NCBI GenBank assembly: GCA_037045225.1
Contig: JBAOHZ010000009.1
Location: 3,706,001 to 3,770,000, forward strand
From: Nitrospira sp.
GTDB taxonomy: Bacteria > Nitrospirota > Nitrospiria > Nitrospirales > Nitrospiraceae
DNA length: 64,000 bases
Direction: 5' to 3'
Below are positions 8,893-21,366 of the stretch, piece by piece (positions within the stretch are counted from its first letter, which is position 1; each line of letters opens with the position of its first letter). Made by a program: the position numbers and the translations under genes. The notes under the pieces were generated by a model. That model was not told the DNA's origin. It did no database searches and saw only the letters and a program-made list of their open reading frames with translations.

Positions 8893-9120
8893 ATGCCCAT
8901 ATTTGAGTACGTCTGTAAGGAATGCAACCATCGGTTCGAACTGTTGGTCCGGGGCGACGTTGTGCCGGCCTGTCCTGCCTGCAAGGGCACGGGGCTGGAC
9001 AAGCAATTTTCCGCCTTCGGCGTCGGCGCAACCGGCGGATGGCCCGTCACCTCCAGCTCTGGCGGTGGGTGTGGCTCCTGTGGAGATCCTCGCGGCCCCG
9101 GTTCTTGTTCGATGAACTAA
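8893..9120 (+). CDS. FmdB family zinc-ribbon protein
   Basis: 75 residues starting MPIFEYVCKEC after a good AAGGAG site. The zinc ribbon has Cys8, Cys11, Cys27 and Cys30 (two CxxC knuckles), followed by the family's FSAFG segment and a Gly/Ser/Cys-rich tail with further CxxC. FmdB-type proteins are putative regulators with no settled function. It is followed after 24 bases by the next gene. Confidence 0.85.
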   Translation: MPIFEYVCKECNHRFELLVRGDVVPACPACKGTGLDKQFSAFGVGATGGWPVTSSSGGGCGSCGDPRGPGSCSMN

Positions 9121-9144
9121 TTAATTCACAGGATCATACTCATC

Positions 9145-9462
9145 ATGGACGAGCAGGAAGCACAGGTGCGTCGTGCGATCGGGACACTGTTACAGTCGGA
9201 CCCGTTGATCAAGTTGTTGCAGGAAGTCAGGCTGGGAAGAATGAAAGCCACCGACCCCGGTCTGCGGGCGGTGACCGAATCCTGGATCGGTGTCTATGCG
9301 CAGGTCTTGAAATCCCAGCCAGTGCCGGCAGCCTCGTTACCCCGCTTGGATCCTTCACCACGGCTGCAAGTCCTGGTTGATATGGGCGTATTGTCGTGGG
9401 ACCATCCGGCCACAAAAGACCTTCGCGAGTTGTTTCAAAAGGTGGCGGTGTCTGCCGCCTGA
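9145..9462 (+). CDS. Conserved hypothetical protein
   Basis: 105 residues, helical, soluble. The N-terminus (EQEAQVRRAIGTLLQSDPLIKLLQEVRLGRM) looks like a helical hairpin. The short gaps on both sides suggest an operon with the FmdB-type gene and the exported protein that starts five bases after it. No family recognised. Confidence 0.6.
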   Translation: MDEQEAQVRRAIGTLLQSDPLIKLLQEVRLGRMKATDPGLRAVTESWIGVYAQVLKSQPVPAASLPRLDPSPRLQVLVDMGVLSWDHPATKDLRELFQKVAVSAA

Positions 9463-9466
9463 GTCC

Positions 9467-10156
9467 ATGAGTGGCTTCGACAGACGGGTTCGCCTCGCGG
9501 TTGCCCTCCTGCTGTTGGGGTGCCTGGTTCCCGTCACCACGTGGGCGGAAGAAGCGTCTGGAGTTCGGCCGTTGCGCAAAGAGATGGCGGCTGCTCTGGC
9601 GGACTTTCCCGCTCACACGCATCGTCTCCTCGATCCTCAATCGATTGAACAGTTTCTTGTGGAGCTGGATGGCACGCCACCCGATTGGGCCACGGTCTAT
9701 GGGCAGGGGCACCATGATCCGTGGCACGATGAGCGACTGTTCGCGTTGAACCGCGAACGCGATGCCACGCGTGAAGGGAAAGCACCGCTACAATGGCTGA
9801 TTGCCTGTGTCTGGCTTGGCGAACTGTCCGGGTTCGATGAGCAGGAGGGCGGATTTCATGTGGTGCTAGGGCCGAAGTTCAACCAGACCGGATGGGGCGA
9901 GGTGCGGTTCAAGTATGAGGATCTGCCGTCGCCGCTCATCGCGTTGGCCGGCGAGGATACGGCCGCTCTCAGGGTGCAAGCTCGGCAGGGAAGGCCTGTT
10001 CCTGTTTCGGTGCTGATGCTCGGTCGACTGATTCCGGAGGAGTCGTTGATCTACGATTTTTCCCACGAAGTAGAAGGGCGGGGCCTGATCATGCCGGTGG
10101 TGCGCGTTGAGGCGGTGGAGTTTGTGTTGGAGGTCGGAGAGGAACGGCGTCCGTGA
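9467..10156 (+). CDS. Exported hypothetical protein
   Basis: 229 residues. The first 27 form a signal peptide (positive FDRRVR, then VALLLLGCLVPVTTWA, cleavage after AWA-like TWA). The mature part is rich in Trp and acidic residues, with segments VYGQGHHDPWHDERLF and FDEQEGGFHVVLGPKFN. The start is chosen just after the previous stop; the longer upstream frame would overlap that gene. Likely periplasmic. No family recognised. Confidence 0.6.
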   Translation: MSGFDRRVRLAVALLLLGCLVPVTTWAEEASGVRPLRKEMAAALADFPAHTHRLLDPQSIEQFLVELDGTPPDWATVYGQGHHDPWHDERLFALNRERDATREGKAPLQWLIACVWLGELSGFDEQEGGFHVVLGPKFNQTGWGEVRFKYEDLPSPLIALAGEDTAALRVQARQGRPVPVSVLMLGRLIPEESLIYDFSHEVEGRGLIMPVVRVEAVEFVLEVGEERRP

Positions 10157-10167
10157 CGGGGACGTCG

Positions 10168-10803
10168 TTACTTCAGGTGAGGATAGGCCTGATGCAGACA
10201 GGTCTCGCAGACGGCCTCGGTGACTCTGGTGCGGGCCTGCCGGCGTAGGTAGTCTTCCACGCGTTGCCAATAGGAACCGTCGCTCTTCACACGTTTGCAC
10301 TTGGCGCAGATGTGGATCGTACCATGGAGCGTGGTCATCTGCTCGAAGGCATGGTCGAGTTCTTTGGTCCGCTCCAGGAGTTCCTGCTCGCGAAGTTTTC
10401 TGGCATCGATTTCCTGTTTCAAGCTGAGCGCATTGGCCACCCGGGCGATCAGCTCAGCCGGGATGACCGGCTTGCGAATATAGTCCGTGGCGCCGGCTGT
10501 ATAGGCGGCTTGAATATCCTTCGATTCCGTATGCGCCGTAATGACGATGATAGGAAGCCCCTGTAACGACTCCTCCATCCGGATGCGCTGACACGCTTCC
10601 AGTCCATCGATCTCCGGCATTTCGAGGTCCATCAACACTAAGTCGATTCCACTGGTCTGCTTTCCACGTTTTCCGACCCCGAGGAGTTGCAGCCCCTCCC
10701 GCGCGGTGCCGACCGGGAGGAGCGGGCCGAATCCTGCGCTCTGCAGAATGGTGTGGAGCAGATCCCGCTCTTCCTGGAAGTCGTCGATGATCAGAATGCT
10801 CAT
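10168..10803 (-). CDS. Response regulator with Cys-rich tail
   Basis: 211 residues. REC domain 1-120 with phospho-acceptor Asp59 (VLMDLEMPEIDG), Asp7/Asp8 and the conserved Lys in DYIRKP. Then a coiled coil (about 120-155) and a tail ICAKCKRVKSDG...CETC that could bind metal. The tail occurs on many signalling proteins of this phylum as an undefined output or dimer module. No DNA-binding domain. It lies 38 bases downstream of the TM-REC-HPt gene, so the two may form one phosphorelay. Confidence 0.85.
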   Translation of the reverse strand: MSILIIDDFQEERDLLHTILQSAGFGPLLPVGTAREGLQLLGVGKRGKQTSGIDLVLMDLEMPEIDGLEACQRIRMEESLQGLPIIVITAHTESKDIQAAYTAGATDYIRKPVIPAELIARVANALSLKQEIDARKLREQELLERTKELDHAFEQMTTLHGTIHICAKCKRVKSDGSYWQRVEDYLRRQARTRVTEAVCETCLHQAYPHLK

Positions 10804-10841
10804 GTTCCCTCTGTTCCTCCGAAGGGGCTCCTGAAATTGTT

Positions 10842-11978
10842 TTAGGCGGCTTGATCGACTCCGGCGAGGATGGTCGCCAGTCCGTCGAGTTCCCGCCGAA
10901 TCGCCTGATGATCCTTGGATCGAGCCGCCTGTTCCAGTCGTTGTCCGAGCGCCCCGATGTCGGCAAACCCGAATGAGCCTGCGAGGCCTCTCATGCGGTG
11001 TCCAGTGGTTCGAATCGTCTCATAGTCTTCCTGAATCAGGGCGGTCTGCATCAGGGTGAGATCCTTGCGGCGATTGGCGAGAAAGGCCGGCCGGCGTCGC
11101 CGGAGTTCGTCGTCGATGCGCTCTGCCACCTCGGAAGACTTCTGAGTGTGCGCTGCCGTTGTGTCGCACGCCGGAGCAGGCAGGCGGTATTTACGCAAGG
11201 TGGTGAACAATTGTGCCTTGGTAATGGGTTTAGTCAGGAATTCCGTGCAGCCAGCCGCCAGGCTCTGTGCCTGCATGTCAGCAGCACTGCTCGCGGTCAG
11301 TGCCACGATCGGGGTCGGGGGGCGCTTCTGAGAGGCTTCCCATTCGCGCATCGTGCGGGTGGCGGTGAAGCCGTCCATTCCGGGCAGGTGCAGGTCGATG
11401 AGGACGATGTCGAATCGACCTGCCTGGAAACTCTCGACGGCTTGCTCGCCATTCGATGCGAGCTCCAGGTCGTACGGCGTATTCCGGAGATAGAATCCCA
11501 TCAGTGTGTGCGATTCAATGGAATCGTCGACCAGTAACATGCGGGCGTTCTGTGTTTCCGGCGCAGGCGGCAGGACCGGCTGCGCCGGTTGGGAGGCAGA
11601 CTCCGGCACCTGGCGAAGTGTCGATCCCGGTACTGTGAAGTGACTCCTCTCGCCCAGGCGACAGCCGGCCGGCTGTCGCTCGAGCTGATAGGTGAGGATC
11701 CATAGACCAAGGAGACCGATCGCGCGACCGGCCAGCACGTTCGTCGCTTCGTCGGCTGGGAGTGGTGCGAGGCCTCCGGCCGCAATCAACAGCGACCATA
11801 CTCCCACGGCATATAGGAACATGTGTCGTGGATAGAGGCGCGAAACCGGAATAGGTAGCAATAAATACGGAAGCCAGGTGGCCAGCCTGAATTCAGATGT
11901 CAGTTCGATGAGGAAAATGAGGACTGTCAGCAGGACGAGGATGCCGGTCGTCGTGAAGCTGCGGGTGTGGAGTCTCAT
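10842..11978 (-). CDS. Membrane REC-HPt phosphorelay protein, no kinase domain
   Basis: 378 residues. Three or four membrane segments lie in the first 110 residues, beginning TTGILVLLTVLIFLIELTS. The REC domain has phospho-acceptor Asp near 195 (LIDLHLPGMDG) and Lys in EFLTKP. The C-terminal HPt domain carries the phospho-His near 327 (GHRMRGLAGSFGF). No dimerisation or ATPase domain of a histidine kinase is present, so it must receive phosphate from another kinase. This layout fits a membrane-tethered relay passing phosphate to the regulator encoded just downstream. Start chosen at the second ATG, next to the first membrane segment. Confidence 0.75.
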   Translation of the reverse strand: MRLHTRSFTTTGILVLLTVLIFLIELTSEFRLATWLPYLLLPIPVSRLYPRHMFLYAVGVWSLLIAAGGLAPLPADEATNVLAGRAIGLLGLWILTYQLERQPAGCRLGERSHFTVPGSTLRQVPESASQPAQPVLPPAPETQNARMLLVDDSIESHTLMGFYLRNTPYDLELASNGEQAVESFQAGRFDIVLIDLHLPGMDGFTATRTMREWEASQKRPPTPIVALTASSAADMQAQSLAAGCTEFLTKPITKAQLFTTLRKYRLPAPACDTTAAHTQKSSEVAERIDDELRRRRPAFLANRRKDLTLMQTALIQEDYETIRTTGHRMRGLAGSFGFADIGALGQRLEQAARSKDHQAIRRELDGLATILAGVDQAA

Positions 11979-12151
11979 GGTACGGTGTTCGAACGATCGG
12001 CATTCGGCGAAGCGATGATGCGGCGCGCGTATCTGCAGTATAGCGGCCATTGTGTAGGGTACCTAGGATCTCTTCAAATTTGAGCAGGCAGAACAGGGGA
12101 GAAACGGAGCCCTCGGCATGCGACATGACCCGGCGGCGGGAGAGAGCCCGA

Positions 12152-13042
12152 TCAGTAGGCATCTCGGGCACAACGGAACCCGGTTCCCGACGGACGGCTA
12201 TCCATCGTTCCCCAGTCGCGGTCGGTCGTGCGGAGGCTGATTGCCGGTTTGAGCCAGGAACCTCCGCGCATGGCCTTGATGGCCCCGCGTTCAGGACCCT
12301 GTGGATCGGTGAGCGGCGCCGCGCGGTAGTAGTTGGGGTTGTACCAGTCCTGCACCCATTCGGCAGCGTTACCCGCCATATCCAAGGCTCCATAGGGGCT
12401 GGCGCCGCCCAGAAAACTGCCCACCGGCAAGGTTAGGATTTCGCCCTTGAGTCCCTTCTCCTTCGAGATCGCTGCGCCGACACCTTTAACCCAGAACGCG
12501 TCCCACTCCGTGCTATCGGCGAACTGCACCGTGTGACGGGCCCAGTAGCTCGCACTGTTGCTGTGCTCGAAGGTCCATTCGTTGCCCCAGGGGTAGGTGC
12601 GCCCGTCTGTTCCCCGTGCCGCTTTTTCCCATTCCGCTTCAGTCGGCAAACGTTTGTTCGCCCAGCGGCAGAAGGCGACGGCATCCAACCAACTGACATT
12701 GACGACGGGATGTGCCTCGATGCCGGGCAGAGGGACGTTGCGCTCCCACAACGTCAAGGCCGGGGCGGAGTTGGCAGGTGCCTGATGCCCGGTGGCCTGT
12801 ACGAATTCTTGATAGGCGGCGTTAGTTACCTCGTAGCGATCGAGCCAGAATGCACTGAGGTAGACGAGTCGTAGCGGGCGCTCATCCGGAAGGCCCCCGC
12901 TTTCCTCGCTCGCCCCCATCCGAAACTCACCAGCCGGGACGAGCACCATGTCGTCAACCAGAGGCGCCCCGAGAGCGAATGGCTGATAGCCGATGATCAG
13001 AAAGAGGCAGAGTGTCAGAAGCCGCACAGGAGCCAGTCTCAT
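12152..13042 (-). CDS. FGE-sulfatase domain protein, exported
   Basis: 296 residues with a signal peptide (APVRLLTLCLFLIIGYQPFALGAP). The formylglycine-generating-enzyme fold follows: MVLVPAGEFRMGAS, FWLDRYEVTNAAYQEF, PVVNVSWLDAVAFCRWANKRLPTEAEWEKAARG, YPWGN, and a closing RGGSW...TGFRCARD. The cysteine pair that bacterial sulfatase-activating enzymes use is not evident, so it may be one of the many non-sulfatase members. It starts six bases after the preceding stop. Periplasmic. Confidence 0.85.
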   Translation of the reverse strand: MRLAPVRLLTLCLFLIIGYQPFALGAPLVDDMVLVPAGEFRMGASEESGGLPDERPLRLVYLSAFWLDRYEVTNAAYQEFVQATGHQAPANSAPALTLWERNVPLPGIEAHPVVNVSWLDAVAFCRWANKRLPTEAEWEKAARGTDGRTYPWGNEWTFEHSNSASYWARHTVQFADSTEWDAFWVKGVGAAISKEKGLKGEILTLPVGSFLGGASPYGALDMAGNAAEWVQDWYNPNYYRAAPLTDPQGPERGAIKAMRGGSWLKPAISLRTTDRDWGTMDSRPSGTGFRCARDAY

Positions 13043-13047
13043 CCAGG

Positions 13048-13800
13048 TTAGGCCTTCTTCAGCTTGCAGGCTTTGGCAATGCTGTCGCGGTAGGCCATCC
13101 ACAAGGCGAGGCCTTTGGTCACGCAGGCCAGCACGGCGTTTTGTTGGCTTCGGGTCTCGGCGTAATTGACGACCATGGTATACGCATCCTGTCGATGACC
13201 TGCCTCCACCTTCTGGTGGGCGCGAATCAAATCCATATGCTGTCGGCCGATCCCATGGTGACGAATCAGGGGATGGGCGTCGATATAGGCTTCAATCTCG
13301 GCCTCGGTTTTCGGCTTGGATGGAGCCTGGATCTCCTGCCGGTCCTTGATACTGCCCTCGACAAACACGGCGAGGGCGGCTGCGCCCACCACCCAGTCGC
13401 GACTGGCCGTGACCTTTTCCAGCCACCTCCGATACCGCATACTGGCCGGGAGGAGTTTTGCTTTGCGAAACGTCTCACCGTCGAAGCCCAGACCGCGCAT
13501 CATCTCGTTGAAGAGTTCCGGATGGGAGCGGCCGAAGGAGAGTCCGCCGGTATCTTCCTCATAAATATTCTCGGCTAACATGCGTCGCACGTCGGGAGGC
13601 GGGTTCTGCCCATGTACGCGGGCGAGCAGGACAGGGAAGTCGCGAACGTAGACCAGGAACTCCTGTTGATAATGGAGTTTTAGCTGGGTTTTTGAGATTC
13701 CCGGTCCCATGATGATCGGCCAGGCCCAGTGGTGTTTGCGGTCCATAATCGCCAACAGCTGCTCGAGAAATTTCGTACGGGTCAATCTCTTGTGTGTCAT
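13048..13800 (-). CDS. PqqC/TENA/CADD-like heme-oxygenase-fold protein
   Basis: 250 residues. The N-terminal 150 match iron-containing proteins of the PqqC/CADD group: FLVYVRDFPVLLARVH, then ENIYEEDTGGLSFGRSHPELF, then FVEGSIKDRQEI, with Glu/His residues spaced to bind two metals. Members include CADD, a self-sacrificing para-aminobenzoate synthase reported from Chlamydia and Nitrosomonas. A role in folate supply is therefore possible but not shown. The last 70 residues (HMDLIRAHQKVEAGHRQDAY) complete the helical bundle. Confidence 0.7.
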   Translation of the reverse strand: MTHKRLTRTKFLEQLLAIMDRKHHWAWPIIMGPGISKTQLKLHYQQEFLVYVRDFPVLLARVHGQNPPPDVRRMLAENIYEEDTGGLSFGRSHPELFNEMMRGLGFDGETFRKAKLLPASMRYRRWLEKVTASRDWVVGAAALAVFVEGSIKDRQEIQAPSKPKTEAEIEAYIDAHPLIRHHGIGRQHMDLIRAHQKVEAGHRQDAYTMVVNYAETRSQQNAVLACVTKGLALWMAYRDSIAKACKLKKA

Positions 13801-13847
13801 GCCTTGCCTTCCTTCTTTCTCACTGGCTACAATCAGCCACCGATCAG

Positions 13848-14132
13848 ATGAAGCCTATCACGATTCAAGACTCCGACCAGATTCTCAACTTCCTTGCCGA
13901 AGTGGCCCTGCATGGCAAGGGGTTTACCACCGACTGCCTGCTGGATTATGTCCTGGACGAAGGATTTACCGAGCCGATCTATCTGAATGCCTCAGGCGAG
14001 GATCCGGATGCCTTCTATAAGGATCAGCCACAGGCCTGGGCGATCTACCAAGTCCGCGAGTGGAAACGCGTGCTGACCGTATCCGGGGGCGCCGGGAAGG
14101 AACGGCGCGTGCAGATCACGGAAACCCCGTAA
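13848..14132 (+). CDS. Small conserved hypothetical protein
   Basis: 94 residues, divergent from the PqqC-like gene. Acidic, soluble, with segments FTTDCLLDYVLDEGFTEPIYL and WAIYQVREWKRVLTV. The shorter start at 13848 is chosen because the longer frame begins inside the divergent upstream region. No family recognised. Confidence 0.55.
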   Translation: MKPITIQDSDQILNFLAEVALHGKGFTTDCLLDYVLDEGFTEPIYLNASGEDPDAFYKDQPQAWAIYQVREWKRVLTVSGGAGKERRVQITETP

Positions 14133-14360
14133 GTCGTTTCTATTGGGCCGTCGGCTCCTGCCATCCGATGGATGCTTCTCGCCTCACGCGTAGGTGAGAG
14201 GGCCGACCTGATGAAAGGCGCAACACTCACTCGTGAGTCAGTGTATTGACCAACCAACAGAATTGCAACGAATCGCGCACTGTCAGCCGCTCGGCCTGCC
14301 GCCTCCAGACAAGCCTGATCGGAATGTGGCTTCGAACTGCGAATCGGGAGACCGCCCGTC

Positions 14361-14627
14361 ATGTCAAAACAGCACCCTGAGAGTTCCACGAAGCTGGTGA
14401 CCCTGTGCGAATCGGGCGACGTCGGTGAGTTGGCGTTGATCAAGAGCCTGCTCGACGGCAATGGAATCACCTACGCCGTGCAGCACGAACATATCGGGGC
14501 ATTGTACCCAGGGGTGGCGCTGTTGGGGAGCCGGGTGATGGTGGAGGAGCGCGACAAGCAGCGAGCCGAGGTGTTGATCAGCCGCCTTGCCCTACAGATT
14601 CGCGATACGACTGAGGAACTAGGCTAA
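14361..14627 (+). CDS. DUF2007 domain protein
   Basis: 88 residues with a GGGAG ribosome site. The core (LVTLCESGDVGELALIKSLLDGNGITYAVQHE, then GSRVMVEERDKQRAEVLI) is the DUF2007 'putative signal transducing protein' fold, related to PII-like ferredoxin folds. Stand-alone cytoplasmic protein of unknown function. Confidence 0.8.
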   Translation: MSKQHPESSTKLVTLCESGDVGELALIKSLLDGNGITYAVQHEHIGALYPGVALLGSRVMVEERDKQRAEVLISRLALQIRDTTEELG

Positions 14628-14729
14628 CCGCCCACCTCGATCCTGCCGAGCCAGACTCTTTTCCCATGGGGGACGGTTGAGAGGGTGACTGTTCCAAGAA
14701 CGACGCGGGTGGGTGCCTGTAATGCGTGT

Positions 14730-15242
14730 CTAGGGGTGCCCCTTCGGTTTGACCGGCTCAGGCGCAGTGGGGAGGGGGAGCCGCACATCCGATCCTGAAA
14801 AATGCCCGCCGATCAACGTGCCTTCCTCGAAATATAAGTAGCGGTGTTTCACGACCGCCGGACTTTCCCAATCTTCGAAAATCCATTCTTCACGCCGCAA
14901 TCCGTCGCTGGTGTGCGTCACATTCATCGTATTCGGGGATCCCCAGGACTCGAGGACCTGTTTACGGTCCATGCCGACCATCACGCGGTGGCTTTCGATG
15001 TGTTTCGAGAAGTCCGGATCCAGCCAGCCCGGCACGAAACGAAACGCGATCAGGGCGACCACGAATAATCCAAGGAACGTATAGATAATGATCCGGACCG
15101 GCCGCTGGCGGATGAACGGCGTCGGTTCCACCGCCGGGGGGAGGGACGAAACGGGAGCTGCAGAGGTCGTCTGATCGGTCACAATGATCCTTCCGTCATC
15201 GAATGGGCAAGACTGGTCGCAGTGCTCCTGCATGCTAAACAA
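14730..15242 (-). CDS. Membrane-anchored BamE/SmpA-like protein
   Basis: 170 residues. A Pro-rich cytoplasmic N-terminus is followed by one membrane segment (VRIIIYTFLGLFVVALIAFRFVPGW) and a periplasmic domain VMVGMDRKQVLESWGSPNT...EEWIFED...YLYFEEGTLIGG. That pattern resembles the SmpA/OmlA (BamE) fold, where 'G-M-x-x-x-V-x-x-x-W-G-x-P' is typical. It is anchored by a membrane helix rather than a lipid. The first or fourth codon may be the start. Confidence 0.55.
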   Translation of the reverse strand: MFSMQEHCDQSCPFDDGRIIVTDQTTSAAPVSSLPPAVEPTPFIRQRPVRIIIYTFLGLFVVALIAFRFVPGWLDPDFSKHIESHRVMVGMDRKQVLESWGSPNTMNVTHTSDGLRREEWIFEDWESPAVVKHRYLYFEEGTLIGGHFSGSDVRLPLPTAPEPVKPKGHP

Positions 15243-15353
15243 TCGTTTTTCGGTCCGTCAAGGGAGGGGGAACCATCTGGCGCAAGAACCACCCTTTCTG
15301 GCCCCTTTGGGGAGACCTGCTATGCTTGAAGGAGGTCTGTTGGAGGGCATACG

Positions 15354-16016
15354 ATGAGGATATGGCTCTGCACGAGGGGGCGATGTCGGGATTGGGTGGT
15401 GATGATGGGCTTCTGCTTGCTGTGCCAGGGCGGGGGTATGGCACAGGCAGGGCCGCTTTATGTGTACACCGACGGGCAGGGCCAAGCCGTCTTGACGGAC
15501 AATCTGCAGCAAGTGCCGGCGGAGTTTCGCGGCCGCGTGCGGACAATGGCCAACGGGGAGGTGCCTGGAAGCGGTGCGCAGCCGGCCAGTGATGGGACCA
15601 CCCTCAGCAGGTCCGCGGCCTCTCAAGGGGTGATCGGCGATATTCTTACCCTCGTGGCGGCGAAGGTTGGATCGCGGCAAATCAAGGGGTTCACAGCCTA
15701 TCAAACCGCCGTAGTCATGGTCGCCGGCTTCTGCGGATTGACGCTGCTTGTGTTGATCTTTCTCAGTTCGAATCCCGCCGTACGGCTGCTCTGCAAATGT
15801 TCTCTGGTGCTGGTCGGTGTCGCGGCGGTCTATCATTTTGCCGTGGTAGGGTCATCCCCGATCGGGATCATCGCCGGCGCCTCTCAGCCGGGTTCGGAGC
15901 AGCAGGCCATGGACAATGTGATGGGGAAGATGAAGAGCAAGACCGAGCACAGTTATCGTACACAAGATGCCCGCACGGCCAGCCAGTTAGAGCAGATCGA
16001 ACCGTCCGCCCCGTAA
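15354..16016 (+). CDS. DUF4124-type exported membrane protein
   Basis: 220 residues. Signal sequence (MMGFCLLCQGGGMAQA), then a DUF4124-like segment LYVYTDGQGQAVLTDNLQQVPAEFR. Two membrane helices (AVVMVAGFCGLTLLVLIFL and LCKCSLVLVGVAAVYHFAV) and a polar tail follow. DUF4124 is a short beta-hairpin found in envelope proteins. Not obviously in an operon. Confidence 0.6.
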   Translation: MRIWLCTRGRCRDWVVMMGFCLLCQGGGMAQAGPLYVYTDGQGQAVLTDNLQQVPAEFRGRVRTMANGEVPGSGAQPASDGTTLSRSAASQGVIGDILTLVAAKVGSRQIKGFTAYQTAVVMVAGFCGLTLLVLIFLSSNPAVRLLCKCSLVLVGVAAVYHFAVVGSSPIGIIAGASQPGSEQQAMDNVMGKMKSKTEHSYRTQDARTASQLEQIEPSAP

Positions 16017-16115
16017 CTCACCGCCGGCAGGGTGACGGTTCATGCGATACCATAAATGTGTCATCCGGTCGATGTTCGCGGTGAGGCGTGAGCGAGCAGA
16101 GCTGCTCGGACCGAC

Positions 16116-16895
16116 TCAATCGGCGTATTTCGGCAGCGGAATCTTTTTCACAGTCGGCGGCGGCGGCGGCTGTTGTGCGAAGGCCTTGGAGTAGGGGTTG
16201 AGGACCGGTTCGTGGGTATTGCGCTGGCGAAGCTTCACCAGCGGAAGACTCTGAGTACTGATTTCGAGACGGTCGATCGGAGCTTTAACCGTCAAGGGTT
16301 CGGGCAGTCCCTGCAGGGCAAACATTTGGAAGGTGAGTGACCAATCCAGTGCTTCCTTCCCCTTTTCCCGCACAAGAAAACGCGCCTCAGGAGAGGGACT
16401 CCCAGAAAAAAAGAGCAGCATGATGTTGGATCGGAAGACCGGCGCCGCCGCCTCTTCTGAAGGTTTGAACTCCGGCACAAGTTGGGGAATCTTGCTCAAG
16501 GAGACCGGTGGCGTGAATTCGATATCAACGAGACGCACAAACAGCGGCCGTTGGTCGTTGTGGTCGTTCGGGTCGAAGGTATAGCTGAATGAATAGCGCA
16601 CGTCGATGCCCTCACGCTTGAAGGTGTAGACATCTTCTCCGTTTTCCGGCGAGACGACCTTCTTGAAGTACTGATCCCAATCGTTGATCGGGTAATACGT
16701 GAAGACGCGCAGCGCGGACTTGCGGTCACGGACCGCCTGTGGCAAGCCCAGCTTTTCGTGCAGTTCGGTCTGGGTGAGTCCGAGGTAGCCGTCGTCGAAA
16801 TAGGGGCCTGCCCACAGGGGATCGAGCCCCGACAGGGCGATACTGATGCAGCATACGCAAAGGGCCAACAGGCGGGAGACTGTCTGATGCGCCAT
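16116..16895 (-). CDS. Exported hypothetical protein
   Basis: 259 residues with a signal peptide (SRLLALCVCCISIALSGLDPLWAGP). The mature part begins YLGLTQTELHEKLGLP, a BamE-like 'T-x-x-E-L-x-x-x-L-G-x-P' start, followed by a beta-rich domain and a Pro-rich end. Likely periplasmic. Divergent from metH. No family recognised. Confidence 0.6.
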   Translation of the reverse strand: MAHQTVSRLLALCVCCISIALSGLDPLWAGPYFDDGYLGLTQTELHEKLGLPQAVRDRKSALRVFTYYPINDWDQYFKKVVSPENGEDVYTFKREGIDVRYSFSYTFDPNDHNDQRPLFVRLVDIEFTPPVSLSKIPQLVPEFKPSEEAAAPVFRSNIMLLFFSGSPSPEARFLVREKGKEALDWSLTFQMFALQGLPEPLTVKAPIDRLEISTQSLPLVKLRQRNTHEPVLNPYSKAFAQQPPPPPTVKKIPLPKYAD

Positions 16896-16979
16896 AGGAT
16901 TGTCTCAGGCTCGGGCAGACAATGGTGGGCATCGTATCGGCCAGGGTAGTCAATGTCAAGGCAGAGTCTTTGCAACAGC

Positions 16980-17009
16980 TTGCTGAAAAAAGTCCGTTCC
17001 CGATATGAT
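16980..17009 (+). promoter_or_regulatory. Sigma70-like promoter for metH
   Basis: TTGCTG at 16980-16985 and TATGAT at 17004-17009 are separated by 18 bases. I looked for a cobalamin or SAM riboswitch in the short leader and saw none. Confidence 0.4.
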
Positions 17010-17082
17010 GGCCGTTCCATTGCCAGCCATTGACGCAGTCGGTACACACCCGACGCCCGATGGCAGAAAGACATAGGTAGTC

Positions 17083-20766
<3,684 letters not shown>

Positions 20767-20868
20767 TTGCGAAGAACCGAAGGCAGATAGCTTGTGGCGG
20801 GCAGAAGGGACGAGGAAGGATCCGGCCTCTAGGCTATCAGCCATCAGCCATACGCTCTTCTGCGTGAA

Positions 20869-21366
20869 TCAGTTTTTGACGGCTTCAAGGGGCGAGGGAA
20901 GAGTCGGGGAGACGGGTATGCCTGCGGTCACACTTGTGAGTGCGGTCTTAAGCCAGTGATAGCGTTCCTCCGCCCAGGTATTGAAGTCTTCTGAATTCTC
21001 AAACACCAGTTCCCAGGCTTTGGCGGCATCCAACAGTAAGAGCTGGTGCGGCTGATTCTGTCCCGGGAAATACACCACCAGCACCGCCGATTTGCCGGTG
21101 AGGCTGATATCCGTAAAGACGTGGATCATGGCGGCGGCGGGGAGCGGGACATCGCGCGTGGCGGCCTCGACCAGCGGTTGATACAGACGATGGAGCAAGT
21201 GCGTGGTGTCCTCATAGGGGCAGGCGGTTCGCAGGAGCCGCGGATTGGGTTTGTCACCGAACAGATTATCGGTCAGATAGGTGGCGGCTTCCCACGTCGG
21301 CATCATGCCGGACGAGGCGAGGTTCTCGCACAGGTAGGCGATCCAATTACGGGATGTGTGGGTCAT
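20869..21366 (-). CDS. Hypothetical protein coupled to HD-GYP gene
   Basis: 165 residues, soluble, Trp-rich, no family recognised. The segment SLTGKSAVLVVYFPGQNQPHQLLLL looks like a beta-sheet core. Its ATG overlaps the stop of the HD-GYP gene as ATGA, with GGGGAGG just upstream, so the two are translationally coupled. It may serve the same signalling pathway. A longer frame start at 21420 lies inside the neighbour and is rejected. Confidence 0.65.
   Translation of the reverse strand: MTHTSRNWIAYLCENLASSGMMPTWEAATYLTDNLFGDKPNPRLLRTACPYEDTTHLLHRLYQPLVEAATRDVPLPAAAMIHVFTDISLTGKSAVLVVYFPGQNQPHQLLLLDAAKAWELVFENSEDFNTWAEERYHWLKTALTSVTAGIPVSPTLPSPLEAVKN

Noticed and set aside
16896..17082. Cobalamin or SAM riboswitch before metH
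   Set aside because: The leader is short and I find neither the B12 box nor a SAM-I core; only a promoter.
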